From: Chryseobacterium carnipullorum
GTDB taxonomy: Bacteria; Bacteroidota; Bacteroidia; Flavobacteriales; Weeksellaceae
DNA: 64,000 nt
Direction of reading: 5' to 3'
NCBI RefSeq assembly: GCF_900142785.1
Contig: NZ_FRCD01000020.1
Span: 51,720-115,719 of the forward strand
Shown here: positions 17,371 through 26,454 of the stretch, in pieces
Numbering within the stretch: position 1 is the stretch's first letter
How the letters are laid out: the number at the start of each line of letters is the position of its first letter
Notes under the pieces: model-generated
Databases searched by the model: none
The model's input: the letters and a program-made list of their open reading frames with translations, nothing else
What the model was told of the DNA's origin: nothing
Translations under genes and position numbers: made by a program

Positions 17371-18624
17371 ATGAGCAAAGAATTTGTTGATGTTCTCGTA
17401 ATCGGGGCTGGGCCTTCCGGATGCGTATCTTCTTCCTATTTAAAGAAGAACAATATCAACGTAAAAGTTGTTGAAAAGACAAAATTTCCAAGACTGGTAG
17501 TGGGTGAAAGCTTAATTCCCAGAGTAATGGATCATTTTGACGAGGCTGGACTTTTCCCTGCTTTGGATAAAATGGGCTTTGAAAAAAAACTGGGAGCCCG
17601 TTTTTTAAGAGGCGACGAGGTTTGCATTTTTGATTTTAGTGATAAATTCGGAGAAGGCTGGGACTGGACCTGGCAGGTTCCAAGAGCTGATTTTGATAAT
17701 ACCCTGGCCCAGGAAGTGATCAATAAAGGCATCGATCTGGAATTTGAAACTGAGGTAATTGATATTCAATTTAACGGTACAGATTCTATAACGACTGTAA
17801 GAACCAAGGATGGTGACACTAAAGAAATTCACTCCAAATTTGTCATCGATTCAAGTGGGTACGGTAGAGTACTCCCAAGACTTCTTGATCTTGAAAAACC
17901 CTCAAAACTAGCTCCCCATTCCGCTATTTTCTCTCATGTAGAAGATACGAACAGGGGGGAAGGTGAAGAAGGAACACTTATATCCTTTGATATTATTGAA
18001 ACGGAGGTATGGCTTTGGGTCATTCCTTTCTCGAACGGAAATACAAGCGTTGGAATTGTTGGTCCTACAGAATATATAGATCAGCTTTCTGAAAATGGCG
18101 ATCCCGCAGAAGCGTTAAGAAAAGCAATTTCTCTTTCAGAATATTATGTAAAACGTTTCGGAGATGTAGATTTCCTTTTTGAGCCAAGACATCTGAAAGA
18201 TTATTCATGTTCGGTAAAGCAATTATTCGGAGACGGATATGCCCTGACAGGAAATGCTTCTGAATTCCTTGATCCTGTGTTCTCATCGGGAATGGCCTTT
18301 GCCACGGAATCGGGAATGCTTGCTGCTAAACTTGCTTTGAGACAGCTTAACGGTGAAAAGATCGACTGGCAGAAAGATTATACGGACTACATCCTTTATG
18401 GTGTCGATGTTTTTACCACCTATGTAAAGGAGTGGTACACCGGCAATCTTCAGGAACTTTTCTTCCACAGGCCTGAAAACGAAGATGTAAAAAGAAAAAT
18501 ATGTGCCGTACTCGCAGGATATGTCTGGAATAAAGATAATCCTTTTGTAAAGAAACATGATACGGTTATTAAAAACCTTGCAAATCTTATTAAGCTTGAA
18601 AAACAGCAACAGGAACAATCATAA
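17371..18624 (+). CDS. FAD-dependent halogenase-like oxidoreductase of the pigment cluster
   Basis: A 417-residue flavoprotein. Seen: FAD-binding GAGPSG at residues about 12-17, KFPR..VGESLIP, and the WxWxIP motif (Trp214, Trp216, Ile218-Pro219) that marks flavin-dependent halogenases. A Lys pair in 'FEKKLGARF' sits where the halogenases carry their catalytic Lys. A second FAD motif 'GDGYALTGNASEFLDPVFSSGMAFA' follows. Family: members halogenate free or carrier-bound phenols, or act as plain monooxygenases/reductases. Some flexirubins are chlorinated, so the ring of the aryl head is a likely target. It is the only plus-strand gene among the minus-strand pigment genes. Confidence 0.85.
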   Translation: MSKEFVDVLVIGAGPSGCVSSSYLKKNNINVKVVEKTKFPRLVVGESLIPRVMDHFDEAGLFPALDKMGFEKKLGARFLRGDEVCIFDFSDKFGEGWDWTWQVPRADFDNTLAQEVINKGIDLEFETEVIDIQFNGTDSITTVRTKDGDTKEIHSKFVIDSSGYGRVLPRLLDLEKPSKLAPHSAIFSHVEDTNRGEGEEGTLISFDIIETEVWLWVIPFSNGNTSVGIVGPTEYIDQLSENGDPAEALRKAISLSEYYVKRFGDVDFLFEPRHLKDYSCSVKQLFGDGYALTGNASEFLDPVFSSGMAFATESGMLAAKLALRQLNGEKIDWQKDYTDYILYGVDVFTTYVKEWYTGNLQELFFHRPENEDVKRKICAVLAGYVWNKDNPFVKKHDTVIKNLANLIKLEKQQQEQS

Positions 18625-18656
18625 AAAAACGGTCTGAACATTCAGACCGTTTTTGT
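18622..18656. terminator. bidirectional terminator between convergent pigment genes
   Basis: ACGGTCTGAA (18629-18638) and TTCAGACCGT (18641-18650) form a 10-bp stem with A-run and T-run flanks, so it can end both the halogenase-like gene and the ligase gene. Confidence 0.92.
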
Positions 18657-18674
18657 TTTATTTTAAATGAGAAA

Positions 18675-19988
18675 TTATCTCAAATCTATAAAAGTGATAG
18701 GTTTTCTGCTATTCGGGTTAAAAACAGTTTTCGACAAAATATCAAAATCAATGATTTCAATTTTAGGACTTACCCTGAGTTTTGCCCGGAAATGATCACG
18801 GACTTCATTCACAAAGGTCTCATGATCTTGCTCTGTACTTAATTTGATGATAATTTCGTCCAATCCGATTTCATCAGACTGAATAACGATCTGATAGCAC
18901 AAAATCGTATTGAAATCATTTAAAATATCATTCATTGCAGGAGGATAGAGTGTGGTTCCTTTATATTTGATCATCTGCTGCTTTCTCCCGACAACAGGGC
19001 CAAGTCTCATGGTGTTTCTCCCACATCCACACGGTTCATCATGAGCTTTCACAAGATCCCCCGTCCTGAACCGAAGTAAGGGAATCGCTTCTACGCCTAA
19101 AGTAGTAATGGTAAGCTCACCATTTTCTCCTTCCCCGACAGGATTTTCGTCATCATCAAGAATTTCTGTGATAATCAATTCCGGATGATGGTGCCCTCCG
19201 ATCTGAAATTCGCATTCCGTGAAAGCTGTACTCATTTCTGTAGAGGCATAGGTTGAGAATAACTTAATATCCCATTTCTCTTTGATCTTCTGTGAAAGAA
19301 TATTGTCTGTGAAATCCTGGTTTTTGATGCTTTCCCCGATACATACTGCACCATAAACACTGGAATTTTTATAATCCACTCCGTTTTTTTCAGCATAGTC
19401 GATCATTTTTAAGAGGAAAGACGGAACAGTGATCAGGTATTTAGGTTTATATCTGAATATAGAATCCCATTGAAGCTCCGGAACACCAGGCCCCATTCTT
19501 ACCACACTGGCTCCCATTTTTCTTAATCCCAGAAAATAAGCCAGACCAGCCATAAATCTTTTATCAATGGTGGTGACCATCTGAACCACATCTCCTTTCC
19601 GGATTCCTGCACAGACAAAAGAAATCGCTTCATTATAAGCCAGCCTTTCAAGATCACCGTCAGACAATCCGAAAGTAACCGGATCACCTAAAGTTCCCGA
19701 AGTGGTGCTGTAGTCGACGATTTTATCATGTGAAATACAGAAAAAATCGTCGTTATACTGCTGCAGATCATCTTTTGTGGTGGTGGGAATTTTCCGCAGG
19801 TCGTCCAGCGTCTGAATATCCGATATACTGATACTGTTCTGTTTAAACAGCTTTTGATAAAAAGGTGAATTGTTTTCAAGATAAACCAGAAGTTCCTGAA
19901 GCTTTTGCTCCTGAAACTTTTTGATGTCCTGAAGGTCTGATCTTTCGATGTCCGGATAGAATTCCAATGATTTAATTTTAAGGAACAA
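18675..19988 (-). CDS. PaaK-like AMP-dependent acyl ligase (coumarate-activating candidate)
   Basis: A 437-residue adenylate-forming enzyme of the phenylacetate-CoA ligase type. Seen: the phosphate-binding STTSGTLGDPV, the STYASTEMSTAF motif, GENGELTITTLG, and FRTGDLV with the Asp that binds ribose. Between these, the CGCG motif typical of PaaK relatives is visible as 'EPCGCGR'. Family: ATP-dependent activation of aryl acids as CoA or carrier-protein thioesters. With the ammonia-lyase next door, p-coumarate is the natural substrate and the ACP or CoA the acceptor. It is a separate minus-strand unit, convergent with the halogenase-like gene. Confidence 0.9.
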   Translation of the reverse strand: MFLKIKSLEFYPDIERSDLQDIKKFQEQKLQELLVYLENNSPFYQKLFKQNSISISDIQTLDDLRKIPTTTKDDLQQYNDDFFCISHDKIVDYSTTSGTLGDPVTFGLSDGDLERLAYNEAISFVCAGIRKGDVVQMVTTIDKRFMAGLAYFLGLRKMGASVVRMGPGVPELQWDSIFRYKPKYLITVPSFLLKMIDYAEKNGVDYKNSSVYGAVCIGESIKNQDFTDNILSQKIKEKWDIKLFSTYASTEMSTAFTECEFQIGGHHHPELIITEILDDDENPVGEGENGELTITTLGVEAIPLLRFRTGDLVKAHDEPCGCGRNTMRLGPVVGRKQQMIKYKGTTLYPPAMNDILNDFNTILCYQIVIQSDEIGLDEIIIKLSTEQDHETFVNEVRDHFRAKLRVSPKIEIIDFDILSKTVFNPNSRKPITFIDLR

Positions 19989-20003
19989 ATTTATTTAATT
20001 AAA

Positions 20004-20030
20004 ATTAAAAGATTGAATGATTAAAAGATT
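20004..20030. repeat. short direct repeat, ATTAAAAGATT twice
   Basis: Two exact 11-base copies at 20004-20014 and 20020-20030 lie in the gap between the ligase start and the M23 peptidase stop. No function is evident. Confidence 0.6.
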
Positions 20031-20054
20031 AAAAAATTGGCAACCGGAATAATC

Positions 20055-21743
20055 TTATCTCTGAAAGGTAAAAGTCTGTGTATTCTTATTTCCTGCTGCA
20101 TTCACTGTAGTTACTTTTAAAGTATGTGAACCTGATGCTCTGGGACATTTTTCATCAAAAATATAAACAAAATCATCTTTCATACGGGCGAAACGCAGCC
20201 ATTTTCCGTCAAGTTCTGCACGAAATGCAACAATATCGCCGATTGTAGCGGCTCCTTTCAATCGCAGAGTACTGCCAGTGATCAGTGCTCCCTCTTTCCA
20301 TCCCGGAGAAACAGATGGCATACTCTGGTCCAGCAGAAGTGTTGCCGTTCCCAACCGGTTAAATTCTGATTCCACCCTGTCTCCGTTCCACTTTCCTTTG
20401 CCAACATTTGTATCGCTTCCGTAGTCTAGCAGAACGACCACTTTTCCTTTTTCTTCATTGGTTAATTTCCTGTTGGGTTTTATTTTTAAAGTATAATTAT
20501 CATGAACGGGAATATATGGTGAATGTAAAACGATGGTATTGGAAACGGCATCTCTGTTAGTGCTTGATTTTTCAGACATTTGAAAATTCACGGCATCATA
20601 AACTGCATTTTTGCTAAGATTGATTTCTGCATTTTCAGTCGTGATTGTTTTACGTTCATTAACTTTTACCGTTGTATTGGTAGAAGAGATCTGATCTGAA
20701 GTTTTACTGAGTTTAACTTTTGTTTTTAGCCTGCTGGTATTTCCATTGACATCTTTTAATATAATTTCGACAGAGTGTACATTTTCGTCCTTAAGATTAA
20801 TGATTCCGTTTAAATCCGACGGGCTGTAATTTTTCAGTTTCATACTCGGCAAAGAAGATAAGTGCTGAATGCTCATTTTATCTTGTATCAACTTAGGATA
20901 GTCTATACATCCATTGATATAGCGGGTGTCATCATAACTCACTTTATCAATAGAAAAGCTGTACATCACCTCATCATCCATCAGTAATTCTGCATGATAA
21001 ATTCCAAGATTAAATCCCTGGTTGGCTTTATCAAATGCTTTAATTGCCAAACTAATCGTTGGTGAACTGACCTGAATTACATCTGTGGTATACATATTCC
21101 CCATCTTTTTAACAGCAATTCCGTTGGCTCCTGGCTCATAAGTACTGAATCGGCGGTCATACCAGTAAAGCCCGCTGATAACAGGCGCAATGCTGTCCGG
21201 AATATTAAACCCAAAAAGCAACGGATTGATACATTCTTCAGTTTTTGTATCTCTTATCTCGAAATGTAAATGCGGGCCGGCTGAACCTCCCGTATTTCCG
21301 CTTAAAGCAATGAGCTGCCCTTTGGTTACCGGAAACTGTCCGGGAGAGAAAGTGATATCCTGCTCCCACTTTTCATCTTTATACTGTCTTTCTTTAACAT
21401 ATTCATCCAGTTGGTCATAGTATTTATTGAGATGAGCATATAAAGTGGTATATCCATTCGGATGGGTAATATAAACTGCATTTCCAAAACCATATCGCTC
21501 CACTTTTATCCTGCTTACATAACCGTCTGCTGCAGCCACAACCGTTAAATTTTCCTGGCTGTTCGTGCGCAGATCAAGGCCCATGTGAAAATGATTGGTA
21601 CGGACTGCCCCAAAGTTGGCGGCCAGCTGCATGGGAATATTTAAAGGGTTCCGGAAATAATTTTGCAGATAGGTATTCTGAGCCTGTGCTGTAATGGCGT
21701 TAATGAAAAAAAGAATGAATAGAAGTTTGTGGAAAATCTTCAT
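20055..21743 (-). CDS. exported M23 family metallopeptidase
   Basis: A 562-residue protein. The ATG at 21743 gives a proper signal peptide (MKIFHKLLFILFF...AQAQ); a GTG 24 bases upstream is less likely. The LytM/M23 domain occupies about 35-185, with His53 and Asp57 in HFHMGLDLR and the HLH pair (His158, His160). All zinc and catalytic residues are thus kept. The C-terminal 380 residues are beta-rich and Ig-like. Family: cleaves peptidoglycan cross-links or glycine-rich peptides in the periplasm, and members of this long form are common in Flavobacteriia. It stands alone. Confidence 0.92.
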   Translation of the reverse strand: MKIFHKLLFILFFINAITAQAQNTYLQNYFRNPLNIPMQLAANFGAVRTNHFHMGLDLRTNSQENLTVVAAADGYVSRIKVERYGFGNAVYITHPNGYTTLYAHLNKYYDQLDEYVKERQYKDEKWEQDITFSPGQFPVTKGQLIALSGNTGGSAGPHLHFEIRDTKTEECINPLLFGFNIPDSIAPVISGLYWYDRRFSTYEPGANGIAVKKMGNMYTTDVIQVSSPTISLAIKAFDKANQGFNLGIYHAELLMDDEVMYSFSIDKVSYDDTRYINGCIDYPKLIQDKMSIQHLSSLPSMKLKNYSPSDLNGIINLKDENVHSVEIILKDVNGNTSRLKTKVKLSKTSDQISSTNTTVKVNERKTITTENAEINLSKNAVYDAVNFQMSEKSSTNRDAVSNTIVLHSPYIPVHDNYTLKIKPNRKLTNEEKGKVVVLLDYGSDTNVGKGKWNGDRVESEFNRLGTATLLLDQSMPSVSPGWKEGALITGSTLRLKGAATIGDIVAFRAELDGKWLRFARMKDDFVYIFDEKCPRASGSHTLKVTTVNAAGNKNTQTFTFQR

Positions 21744-22090
21744 GCATTGTTTCGTTTGGGGATTCACTTCAATTTACAACATTTTAAATAATGATATGAC
21801 AGAATTGTTTATTATTTAGATATTGGCCAAAGCCAGAGGATGAAGCCTGCCTTTTTAAAACGGGTTAAAACCCACTCCCATTGAACAAAATGGTTGTAAA
21901 AATTTGATAAAAACAGTGAAAAAAAATTGACACATTCATCATTCACAATTCACTTATGTCTCCTTTCCCAATTTATATTTCTGAAATTGAACTTTTTAAT
22001 AGATATAAGCTAAATAAAACATATATTATAAACCGACAAAATTTAGTAAATTTGCAGACTTAATTAATCAACGATATTGAGATATTTACA
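21744..22090. other. intergenic region upstream of ileS
   Basis: About 350 bases between divergent genes. It holds a GGGTT-AA-AACCC mini-hairpin (21862-21873) in a more GC-rich patch, otherwise AT-rich sequence, and a -7 element before ileS. I see no gene, tRNA or T-box leader in it. Confidence 0.6.
22047..22054 (+). promoter_or_regulatory. -7 element of the ileS promoter
   Basis: TAAATTTG matches TAnnTTTG, 36 bases before the ileS start. No clear TTG at the right distance upstream, so only the -7 box is claimed. Confidence 0.5.
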
Positions 22091-25000
22091 ATGAGCCAAT
22101 TTAAAGAATACAAAAACCTCAACCTTATTGACATAGCCGAGAATGTATCGGAGTTTTGGAAACAGAATAAAACGTTCAGTAAAAGTGTTGAGATTCGCGA
22201 GGGTAATGCCGAGTTTGTTTTTTATGAAGGACCTCCTTCAGCAAACGGTATGCCCGGAATTCACCACGTTATGGCCAGAGCATTAAAGGATATTTTTTGT
22301 CGTTACCAGACTCAGAACGGAAAACAGGTTTTCCGTAAAGCAGGCTGGGATACACATGGACTTCCTGTAGAACTGGGCGTAGAAAAGGAATTAGGAATTA
22401 CTAAAGAGGATATTGGCAAAAAAATCTCTATTGAAGACTACAACAAAGCCTGCCGTGAAGCAGTCATGCGATATACAGACGTTTGGAATGACCTTACGGA
22501 AAAAATCGGATACTGGGTAGATCTTGAAGATCCGTATATCACCTACAAGTCAAAATATATGGAGACCGTTTGGTGGTTGCTGAAGCAGTTGTATAATAAA
22601 GAATTATTGTACAAAGGCTACACGATCCAGCCTTATTCTCCAAAAGCAGGAACAGGACTTTCTTCTGCGGAATTAAATATGCCTGGAACGTATCACGATG
22701 TTTCTGACACTACAGTAGTAGCACAGTTTAAAGTAAAGAAAGAATCTTCTGACTTATTTAGTGATGTGGAAGGAGACGTAAGCATTCTTGCATGGACGAC
22801 GACTCCATGGACCTTGCCATCCAACACCGCATTGGCTGTAGGAAGAGACATTGAATATGTTTTAGTTAAAACCTTTAATCAATATACTTTTGAACCGATC
22901 ACGGTTGTTTTAGCGAGAGTCCTTTTAGAAAAGAACTTTGGTAAAAAATATGTGGAAGGAACTCATGAAGATCTCGCGAATTATACGTCAGAAAGTAAAA
23001 CGATTCCTTATCAAATTTTAAAAGAATTTACAGGAGTAAAATTAACCGGAACTCAATACGAGCAATTAGTTCCCTGGTTTACTCCAAACGACGCTCCTGA
23101 AAAAGCTTTCAGAGTAATTTTAGGAGATTTTGTAACGACTGAGGACGGAACAGGTATCGTTCACATCGCTCCTACTTTTGGTGCAGATGATGCAAGAGTG
23201 GCCAAAGAAGCCGGCATTCCTCCTATGTTGATAAAAGACGAAAATGACAATCTGGTTCCCCTGGTAGATTTACAGGGAAGATTTATCAAGGGAGAAAATG
23301 TTCCTGAATTATTCTCAGGAAAATACATCAAGAACGAATATTACGATGAGGGTACTGCGCCTGAAAAATCATGGGATGTAGAACTGGCCATTTTATTAAA
23401 AACAGAAAATAAAGCCTTCAAAGTAGAGAAATATGTTCACAGTTATCCGCACTGCTGGAGAACTGACAAGCCTGTATTGTACTATCCGCTGGATTCCTGG
23501 TTTGTGAAAATGACTGCTGTGAAAGACAGACTGGTAGACTTAAACAAAGAAATCAACTGGAAGCCTAAGTCAACAGGAGAAGGACGTTTTGCGAACTGGA
23601 TTGAAAATGTAAACGACTGGAACCTTTCGCGTTCAAGATATTGGGGAATTCCTTTACCGATCTGGAGAACGGAAGATCTGAAAGAAGAAAAGATCATCGG
23701 ATCTGTAGAGGAGTTATATAATGAGATCGAAAAGTCTGTTGCTGCAGGATTGATGAAAGAAAATCCTTTCCAGGGCTTTATTATAGGAAATATGTCTGAG
23801 CAGAATTATGAACTGGTGGATCTTCACAAGAATGTAGTAGACAAAGTAATTCTTGTTTCAGATTCAGGAGCAGCCATGAAGCGTGAAAGCGACTTGATCG
23901 ACGTTTGGTTCGATTCAGGTTCGATGCCTTATGCTCAGTTGCATTATCCTTTTGAGAATAAAGAATTAATTGACAATCATAAAGCATTCCCGGCAGATTT
24001 TATCGCGGAAGGCGTTGACCAGACCCGTGGATGGTTCTATACCCTTCACGCGATCGGAACCGCAGTTTTTGATTCAGTTGCCTATAAAAATGTAATGAGT
24101 AACGGGCTTGTTCTGGATAAAAACGGACTGAAAATGTCAAAATCCAAAGGAAATGGAGTTGATCCGTTTGAAACGTTAGCCGTTTATGGACCAGATGCTA
24201 CGAGATGGTATATGATCTCAAATGCGAATCCTTGGGAAAACCTGAAGTTTGACATCGAAGGAATCGACGAAGTCAGAAGAAAGTTCTTCGGAACCCTTTA
24301 TAATACGTATTCATTCTTTGCTTTATACGCTAATGTGGATGGATTCAATTATTCTGAAAAAGAGGTTGAAAACAGACCTGAAATCGACCGATGGATTCTT
24401 TCTGAATTAAATTTATTAATTAAAGAAGTAAAAGCATTCTACGAAGATTACGAACCGACAAGAGTAGCCAGATCAATCAGCACATTTGTGAATGATAACC
24501 TGAGCAACTGGTACGTAAGATTATGCAGAAGACGTTTCTGGAAAGGAGATTATTCTGATGATAAGATCTCTGCTTACCAGACGTTGTATACGTGTCTTGA
24601 GACCGTGGCAAAATTATCAGCACCTATTGCTCCGTTCTTTATGGATCAATTGTATCAGGATCTGAATAAGGTAACCGGAAAAGAAAACTGTGAATCTGTG
24701 CATTTAACAGATTTTCCTGTAGCAGATGAAAGTCTGATTGATCAGGATCTTGTGGAAAAAACACATTTGGCGCAGAACATCACCAGTATGGTTTTCTCGT
24801 TAAGAAAGAAAGAAAATGTAAAAGTTCGCCAGCCGTTACAAAAAGTATTGGTTCCGGTTCTGGATGCTAAAACGGAACAACAGATTTTAGCTGTTGCAGA
24901 TCTGATCAAGCAGGAAGTAAATGTTAAAGAACTTCAGCTGATTAATTCAGAAGAAGCTTCTCATTTAATTATAAAACAGATCAAACCGAATTTCAAAGCG

Positions 25001-25480
25001 CTGGGTCCTAAATTAGGAAAAGACATGAAAACGGTGGGCGGAGAAATCGCCAATCTGAACACAGAACAGATCGCCAGTCTTGAAAAAGAAGGAAAAATAG
25101 ACGTTCAAGGTTACGAAATCACCCTTGCTGATGTAGAAATTTCTACAAAAGATATCCCGGGATGGACCGTAACTTCTGACGGAAAAACAACTGTGGCATT
25201 AGATTTGACGCTAACAGATGAGTTAAAATCTGAAGGGATCGCAAGAGAGTTTATCAACAGAATTCAGAACCTGCGAAAAGAGAAGGACTTTGAACTGACG
25301 GACAGAATAAAAATCTCCATTGAAGAAAATTCACCTTTCATTGAAGATGTTAGGAAAAATGAAGAATATATTTCTTCTGAGGTCTTGTCAAATAAAATAG
25401 AAATTGTATCTTCACTTTCAAATTTTAACGAAATCGAAATAGATGAGGTTAATTTTAAGATAAATATTGAAAAAAATTAA
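22091..25480 (+). CDS. ileS: isoleucyl-tRNA synthetase
   Basis: A 1129-residue class I synthetase. Seen: the HIGH-box region PSANGMPGIHHVMAR, the editing domain around 'AWTTTPWTLPSNTALAVG', 'DVWFDSGSMPYAQ', and KMSKS (Lys681-Ser685). The anticodon-binding region 'RWILSELNLLIKEV' follows. Length and motifs match the eukaryote-like IleRS subtype common in Bacteroidota, the type usually less sensitive to mupirocin. It charges tRNA-Ile and edits valine. It heads a plus-strand run with a DksA-like protein, two small proteins, lspA and a SanA-like gene. Confidence 0.98.
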   Translation: MSQFKEYKNLNLIDIAENVSEFWKQNKTFSKSVEIREGNAEFVFYEGPPSANGMPGIHHVMARALKDIFCRYQTQNGKQVFRKAGWDTHGLPVELGVEKELGITKEDIGKKISIEDYNKACREAVMRYTDVWNDLTEKIGYWVDLEDPYITYKSKYMETVWWLLKQLYNKELLYKGYTIQPYSPKAGTGLSSAELNMPGTYHDVSDTTVVAQFKVKKESSDLFSDVEGDVSILAWTTTPWTLPSNTALAVGRDIEYVLVKTFNQYTFEPITVVLARVLLEKNFGKKYVEGTHEDLANYTSESKTIPYQILKEFTGVKLTGTQYEQLVPWFTPNDAPEKAFRVILGDFVTTEDGTGIVHIAPTFGADDARVAKEAGIPPMLIKDENDNLVPLVDLQGRFIKGENVPELFSGKYIKNEYYDEGTAPEKSWDVELAILLKTENKAFKVEKYVHSYPHCWRTDKPVLYYPLDSWFVKMTAVKDRLVDLNKEINWKPKSTGEGRFANWIENVNDWNLSRSRYWGIPLPIWRTEDLKEEKIIGSVEELYNEIEKSVAAGLMKENPFQGFIIGNMSEQNYELVDLHKNVVDKVILVSDSGAAMKRESDLIDVWFDSGSMPYAQLHYPFENKELIDNHKAFPADFIAEGVDQTRGWFYTLHAIGTAVFDSVAYKNVMSNGLVLDKNGLKMSKSKGNGVDPFETLAVYGPDATRWYMISNANPWENLKFDIEGIDEVRRKFFGTLYNTYSFFALYANVDGFNYSEKEVENRPEIDRWILSELNLLIKEVKAFYEDYEPTRVARSISTFVNDNLSNWYVRLCRRRFWKGDYSDDKISAYQTLYTCLETVAKLSAPIAPFFMDQLYQDLNKVTGKENCESVHLTDFPVADESLIDQDLVEKTHLAQNITSMVFSLRKKENVKVRQPLQKVLVPVLDAKTEQQILAVADLIKQEVNVKELQLINSEEASHLIIKQIKPNFKALGPKLGKDMKTVGGEIANLNTEQIASLEKEGKIDVQGYEITLADVEISTKDIPGWTVTSDGKTTVALDLTLTDELKSEGIAREFINRIQNLRKEKDFELTDRIKISIEENSPFIEDVRKNEEYISSEVLSNKIEIVSSLSNFNEIEIDEVNFKINIEKN

Positions 25481-25539
25481 CATATAGTTATTGTTTTTTA
25501 AATTCCATTTCATAATTTTATTAAAAAAGAGAAAAGAAC

Positions 25540-25920
25540 ATGTCAGACGAAAGAGTAAGATATAATGATTCTGATTTACAAGAGTTTAAAGCGATCATTA
25601 AAGAAAAAATAGAGAAGGCTGAAAAGGATTTGCAACTGATCAGAGAAAGTTTCATCAACGACCAGAATAACGGAACAGACGATACTTCTCCAACATTCAA
25701 AGCATTCGAGGAAGGAGCTGAAACTTTAAGTAAGGAACAGAACTCTATTCTGGCAGGACGTCAGGAAAAATTCGTTCGTGATCTTAAAAATGCTTTGATC
25801 AGAATTGAGAATAAAACCTACGGTGTTTGCAGAGTAACAGGAAAGCTGATTCCTAAAGAAAGATTATTGGCTGTTCCTCATGCTACGTTAAGCATTGAAG
25901 CGAAAAACATGCAAAAATAA
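25540..25920 (+). CDS. TraR/DksA family protein lacking the zinc-finger cysteines
   Basis: A 126-residue protein with the DksA layout: a long coiled-coil hairpin (residues 10-90) and a C-terminal globular part. The usual four-Cys zinc finger is mostly gone: the segment 'YGVCRVTGKLIPKERL' keeps one Cys (Cys97), and no other Cys is present. Family: DksA binds the secondary channel of RNA polymerase with ppGpp. Versions with few or no Cys are known and fold without zinc. Its place 59 bases after ileS, upstream of lspA, is the usual Flavobacteriia arrangement as I remember it. Likely a growth-rate regulator of transcription. Confidence 0.9.
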   Translation: MSDERVRYNDSDLQEFKAIIKEKIEKAEKDLQLIRESFINDQNNGTDDTSPTFKAFEEGAETLSKEQNSILAGRQEKFVRDLKNALIRIENKTYGVCRVTGKLIPKERLLAVPHATLSIEAKNMQK

Positions 25921-26002
25921 ACCATTAAAGGTTTGTAAAAATAATATTGGGTTTATATGGTATTCATGAATACTTTATAAACCTAATTTTTAATGTATAC
26001 CC

Positions 26003-26248
26003 ATGAGCGGAGTATTAATTTTAGGCATCATCGTGGCCGCAGTTTTGCTGTTTTTCAACAGAGCATGGATCAAAAACAGATTCTTTCCTGATGAACGCAG
26101 AAACTACACCATCGATGATCAGTTTAATTCTGATAAACGCGAGAGAGAAAAAGAAATCGACAGACTTCTGAGTAAGATGGGCAAAAACGGGATCAGCGAC
26201 TTGTCTCCAAAAGACAGGAAAAGACTCGATGAACTGTCCAAAATGTAA
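26003..26248 (+). CDS. small membrane-anchored hypothetical protein (DUF6576-like tail)
   Basis: An 81-residue protein. Residues 4-19 form one transmembrane helix (VLILGIIVAAVLLFF). The remainder is charged and ends in 'IDRLLSKMGKNGISDLSPKDRKRLDELSK', like the helical tail found at the C-terminus of Bacteroidota rhomboid proteases. No catalytic residues. It lies between the DksA-like and DUF2683 genes in one plus-strand run. Function unknown. Confidence 0.75.
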   Translation: MSGVLILGIIVAAVLLFFNRAWIKNRFFPDERRNYTIDDQFNSDKREREKEIDRLLSKMGKNGISDLSPKDRKRLDELSKM

Positions 26249-26268
26249 AATTTTAAATAGATAAGAAA

Positions 26269-26454
26269 ATGGAATCGATCATAGTACATCCTAAAAACCC
26301 TATGGAACTGAGTGCACTGAAAAGTGTTTTGAAAGATATGAACATCAAATACGAGAGAGCTCACACCAAAAATACTTTCCATACAGAAAAAGTGACCAAG
26401 AAAATTTTCGACAAGAAAAATCCTGAGAAACCTTCTAAACCAAAAGGATTGTAA
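26269..26454 (+). CDS. DUF2683 family small protein
   Basis: A 61-residue protein. The N-terminal half (MESIIVHPKNPMELSALKSVLKDMNIKYE) matches the DUF2683 pattern of small Bacteroidota proteins, often beside toxin-antitoxin or housekeeping genes. The C-terminus is Lys/Pro-rich. Its stop overlaps the lspA start (TAATG), so translation is coupled. No RelE-like partner is seen nearby, so I do not call it an antitoxin. Confidence 0.75.
   Translation: MESIIVHPKNPMELSALKSVLKDMNIKYERAHTKNTFHTEKVTKKIFDKKNPEKPSKPKGL

Noticed and set aside
21744..22090. T-box leader or other tRNA-sensing element before ileS
   Set aside because: No T-box-like conserved block or terminator/antiterminator pair was found.
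26269..26454. DUF2683 protein as antitoxin of a toxin-antitoxin pair
   Set aside because: No toxin gene is adjacent; both neighbours are small membrane or lspA genes.
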